Assembly: GCF_009861525.1 (NCBI RefSeq) | Contig: NZ_WVHL01000005.1 | Location: 2,604,001 to 2,668,000 of the forward strand | DNA: 64,000 bases | Direction: 5' to 3' | Source of the DNA: Pseudomonas sp. LD120 | GTDB taxonomy: Bacteria; Pseudomonadota; Gammaproteobacteria; Pseudomonadales; Pseudomonadaceae | Shown here: positions 61,490 through 64,000 of the stretch, in pieces | How the letters are laid out: every line of letters starts with the position of its first letter | Position numbering within the stretch: position 1 is the stretch's first letter | Notes under the pieces: model-generated | What the model was told of the DNA's origin: nothing | Database searches by the model: none | What the model saw: the letters and a program-made list of their open reading frames with translations, nothing else | Made by a program: the position numbers and the translations under genes

Positions 61490-62460
61490 GGGGTGACCAC
61501 CACGCCCCAGGGATAGCGCCCGACCTTCACCGACTTGAGCACCTTGAGGCTGTTCACGTCGATCACCGAGACATCGCCGCTGACCCCGTTGGTGGCCAGC
61601 AACTGGCTCTGGTCCGGGGTGAATGCCAACTGCCAGACCCGCCGCCCCACCAGCAGGTAGTCGAGGATCTCGAAGGTCTTGGCGTCGATCACCGCCACGT
61701 GGTTGGCCGGGCCCAGGGCGACGAAGGCGTACTTGCCGTCGGCGCTGAGTTTGATGCCCACCGGCTGCACCTTGTCCGGGTGCACGCCCTTGATCTTGAA
61801 GGTCAGGGTCTTGAGCACTTGGCGCGTGGCCACGTCGAGGATGGTCACGGTGCCGCCGATTTCCGCCGAGGCCCAAAGCCTTGAGCCGTCTTGGTTGAAC
61901 TCGACGAAGCGCGGGCGCTGGTCCACCAGGGTGCTGTCGGCCAGGGTCTGGGTGCGGGTGTCGATCCAGTGCAGCATGTTGGTGGTTTCGCTGGTGTTCA
62001 CCGCCCACTGGCCGTCGGGGCTCACCGCCATGCCTTCGGGCTCGACCCCGACGTCGATCTGGCCGAGGACCTTGGCGGTCTCGGTGTCGATTACGGTGAC
62101 CAGCGCATCGTCCTCGTTGGACACGTACAGCCATCGGTTGTTGGGGTGCAGGGCGAACTGCTCGGGGTCCTTGCCGGACGGCAGCTCCTTGATGATCGTG
62201 CGGGTCGCCACGTCCATCACCTGGACCCGGTCCGAATCGCTGGCGCAGATGTACAGCAGCTTGTTGTCATGGGACAGCAGCAGCCCGCGCGGGCGCTGGC
62301 CCACCGGCAGGGTCGCGGTGACTTCCAGGGTCTGCAGGTCGATCAAGCTCAGGCTGTTGTCCTTTTCGTTGGAGACCCAGGCCGTGGCGGCCATGGCGTG
62401 CCCGGCGGCGAGCAGCAGGCCCGCGCACAGGGCGGAGCGGCAGAGAAGAGGGCGGCGCAT
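61486..62460 (-). CDS. YVTN beta-propeller protein (PQQ-associated)
   Basis: 324 residues with a signal peptide to about residue 24. Seven repeated blades with WVSNEKDNSLSLIDLQTLEV, YVSNEDDALVTVIDTETAKVLGQIDVG and similar 'V-x-IDxxT' units. It is a periplasmic propeller of the type encoded with PQQ-dependent alcohol dehydrogenases. Its role is not established. Confidence 0.87.
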   Translation of the reverse strand: MRRPLLCRSALCAGLLLAAGHAMAATAWVSNEKDNSLSLIDLQTLEVTATLPVGQRPRGLLLSHDNKLLYICASDSDRVQVMDVATRTIIKELPSGKDPEQFALHPNNRWLYVSNEDDALVTVIDTETAKVLGQIDVGVEPEGMAVSPDGQWAVNTSETTNMLHWIDTRTQTLADSTLVDQRPRFVEFNQDGSRLWASAEIGGTVTILDVATRQVLKTLTFKIKGVHPDKVQPVGIKLSADGKYAFVALGPANHVAVIDAKTFEILDYLLVGRRVWQLAFTPDQSQLLATNGVSGDVSVIDVNSLKVLKSVKVGRYPWGVVVTP

Positions 62461-62491
62461 GGCGGATTCCTTGTTGTTGTGGTTATGGGAT

Positions 62492-63688
62492 TCAGGGGTA
62501 GCGGCAGGTCACTTCGGGGCGGTCGTAGCCCAGGCTGTCCATTTCGTTGAAGGGGTGCAGGAAGCCGTCCTGGGGCGAGGTGCTGACCAGGGCCCGGGGC
62601 TGCACCAGGGGAATCGGCTGGCGCAGTTCGCCGTTCCACGGCCGGTAGCTGAGCTTGCGGCCCTTGAACCCGTCCAGGGGCAACTGGTCGCTGAGCAGCA
62701 GCGTCTGCAGGGCTCGAGGGTCGGCCTGGCGCAGTTTGCTCACGGCGCTGGCGACGCTGCGCACGGCCATCCAGGCGGCGAAGTCGCGGTCGTTCATCCA
62801 GCGCCCGGCCTGGGCTTCGAAGCGCTTTTGCAACTGCGCGGCGCCGAAGGTCTCGACGCTCTTGTGCCAGCCGGTGGGGGTCAGGCCCTGGGTGCCGGCC
62901 ACCGGGCGCGGGAACCAGGTCTGGTAGGGCAGGTATTCGCCGAAATCGCCGCGCTCGTCGGCCACCAGCACCACGTCGTATTCGGCAGTCTGGGTGAACA
63001 GCGGCATGTCGGCCTGGGCGCTGCGGCGCTGGTCGTTGTCGAAGCTCCAGGCTTTCTCGGCGACGATTTTCAGGCCGAAGCGCTGGGTGGCCCGGCGCAG
63101 GGCATCGGCGTAGGCCCGGTCATCCTCGGTCTGGCCAACGATGAGCAAGGCCCGCTGCCATTTGCGCAGCACCAGGAACTGCACCAGGGCGTCGGCCAGC
63201 ATCGCCCGGCCCGGCAGGCTGTGCAGCACGTTGCCCAGGCACTGGCTGCTGCGCAGGGCATCGTCGGGGCTGCCGGCGTTGAACAAGAGGCTGTCGGGCA
63301 GGGCGGCGGACAACTCGCGCAGGCTGGCCGCCGGGGCATTCACCACGAACAGCCGCAGGCCCTGGTCATGCTGGGCCTTGGCGGCTTGCAGCAGCGCCGC
63401 GGGGCTGTCGACGCTGGCGCTGTCGAGCTGGAACTGCTGCTTGAGAAAGCGCCCGGTGCTGTTGCTGTCGACAATCGCCAACTCGGCGCCTTGCAGCCCG
63501 GCGTCGGCGGGCTCGGGGATGATGTTGGACAGCAGCGGGCCGGGATCGGGGCGATAGCCCAGGTAGCCGATGCGCACCTGCAAGGGTTCCTCGGCCGCGG
63601 TGCTGGGGGCGGTGGGCAATAGGGCCAGGGCCAGCAGGCAGGTCAGGGCCTGCAGGCAAGTCGGGATAAGCAGGGCAGGCTTGTGCAT
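62492..63688 (-). CDS. ABC-type branched-chain-like substrate-binding protein (PQQ-associated)
   Basis: 398 residues from ATG 63688 (GGAG upstream). It has a signal peptide (to about 32, ...APSTAAEEP) and a periplasmic binding fold of the LivJ type (VRIGYLGYRPDPGPLL; LLIVGQTEDDRAYADALRRATQRFGLKIV). It is first in the leftward four-gene operon and shares a 203-bp divergent promoter region with the gene at 63892. Confidence 0.85.
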   Translation of the reverse strand: MHKPALLIPTCLQALTCLLALALLPTAPSTAAEEPLQVRIGYLGYRPDPGPLLSNIIPEPADAGLQGAELAIVDSNSTGRFLKQQFQLDSASVDSPAALLQAAKAQHDQGLRLFVVNAPAASLRELSAALPDSLLFNAGSPDDALRSSQCLGNVLHSLPGRAMLADALVQFLVLRKWQRALLIVGQTEDDRAYADALRRATQRFGLKIVAEKAWSFDNDQRRSAQADMPLFTQTAEYDVVLVADERGDFGEYLPYQTWFPRPVAGTQGLTPTGWHKSVETFGAAQLQKRFEAQAGRWMNDRDFAAWMAVRSVASAVSKLRQADPRALQTLLLSDQLPLDGFKGRKLSYRPWNGELRQPIPLVQPRALVSTSPQDGFLHPFNEMDSLGYDRPEVTCRYP

Positions 63689-63751
63689 AAGGCACTCCAC
63701 GGCAGGTGGCGCCAGCATAGGAACAGTGCCGAGGCGGGGAAATATGCAGAA

Positions 63752-63780
63752 AGTACCGCTCGGGCAGTACCAAGGTAGTA
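63752..63780. promoter_or_regulatory. Candidate PQQ-regulon operator, copy 2
   Basis: AGTACC occurs at 63752-63757 and again at 63766-63771 within GCAGTACCAAGGTAGTA (63764-63780). It lies between two divergent genes, and the longer motif recurs at 59679. Confidence 0.5.
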
Positions 63781-63891
63781 ACCCGACGCGGGCGCGGCGG
63801 TCTTAGCATGGCCCCAGCGGCCCCGACCCGGGCCTGAACCGGCCCGAGCCCTGAGCCTGATCCCCGAGCCCGAACCTTGAGAGAGACGCCC

Positions 63892-64000
63892 ATGCGCATC
63901 ATCAAAGTGCTGCTCCTGCCCTTGCTGCTGATCCTCAGCCTGATCGGCGTTGACCGCCTGTATGGCCCGCATCCGGTCTTGCCTCCGGTGCCGCTGGTTC
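63892..64000 (+). CDS. Start of a secreted or membrane-anchored protein, cut by the window end
   Basis: 36 codons are visible. They begin MRIIKVLLLPLLLILSLIGV, a hydrophobic signal or anchor, then DRLYGPHPVLPPVPLV. GAGAGA lies upstream of the ATG. It is divergent from the PQQ-associated operon, so it is probably part of the alcohol-oxidation regulon. The family cannot be told from this fragment. Confidence 0.5.
   Translation, partial: MRIIKVLLLPLLLILSLIGVDRLYGPHPVLPPVPLV

Noticed and set aside
61679..63622. 647-codon plus-strand frame opposite the YVTN and binding-protein genes
   Set aside because: Shadow of two well-supported genes; no domain is visible in it.

Overview
The window looks like a GC-rich chromosome segment of a fluorescent Pseudomonas (P. 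fluorescens / P. protegens / P. chlororaphis type). The reasons are the aco (acetoin) operon order, the D-lysine cluster in the gene order I recall from P. putida, the PQQ/ethanol-oxidation regulator cluster in the order recalled from P. aeruginosa and P. putida, REP/REPIN elements of the fluorescent-pseudomonad type, and a Pseudomonas-style CdiB/CdiA pair. No rRNA, tRNA, CRISPR array or phage was seen.

Region by region. (1) 1-5.9 kb: acoR (first 8 codons only, divergent), then a perfect sigma-54 promoter with two upstream palindromes, acoX-acoA-acoB-acoC-adh and a terminator; a mobile-looking 130-bp repeat lies between acoA and acoB. (2) 6.0-10.4 kb: a lipoprotein, then an orphan type VI secretion effector module: a vgrG stub, a large effector with a PD-(D/E)XK-like C-terminus, a probable immunity protein, a PAAR protein, and ten perfect copies of a heptamer. 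(3) 10.4-14.1 kb: an MFS transporter and M20 peptidase divergent from a LysR regulator. (4) 14.2-18.8 kb: small orphan genes that look like immunity proteins, an OPT-family transporter, and a decayed duplicate of one of the small genes. (5) 19-22 kb: AhpD-like protein, azoreductase and acetyltransferase divergent from a MocR regulator.

(6) 22-33.4 kb: a CDI (contact-dependent inhibition) / two-partner secretion locus. The cdiB transporter gene is broken twice, by an IS256-family insertion in the signal-peptide region and by a separate frameshift. CdiA is intact, with an AT-rich toxin tip and a DUF3969-type immunity gene. (7) 33.4-45.7 kb: an accessory island. It holds hicB with a hicA remnant, a frameshifted DUF6429 gene, two lipoproteins, an IS66 copy with two frameshifts, a small gene behind a very strong attenuator-like leader, the AT-rich two-gene Hachiman defence system (hamA-hamB), and an IS3-family element that separated a 42-codon gene from its ribosome binding site. 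Two inverted copies of a long dispersed repeat flank the IS66/Hachiman part.

(8) 45.8-53.8 kb: D-lysine catabolism and uptake (ABC transporter, amaD-type FAD enzyme, RpiR regulator, dpkA) plus a porin. (9) 53.8-64 kb: a FIST sensor protein, a multi-PAS hybrid histidine kinase and a NarL-type regulator of the ErcS'/ErbR (AgmR) type. After these come the PQQ-dependent-catabolism genes: a CxxxCW protein, an ABC exporter pair, a YVTN beta-propeller and a periplasmic binding protein. Three copies of a ~185-bp repeat lie among them.

The most interesting new items are an overlapping terminator/antiterminator leader RNA at 39.37-39.63 kb with a degenerate second copy fused to hicA, a repeat family with a covarying central palindrome, the doubly broken cdiB, the T6SS effector module on a vgrG stub, and the small ORF decapitated by IS3. 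The defence system itself (Hachiman) is known.
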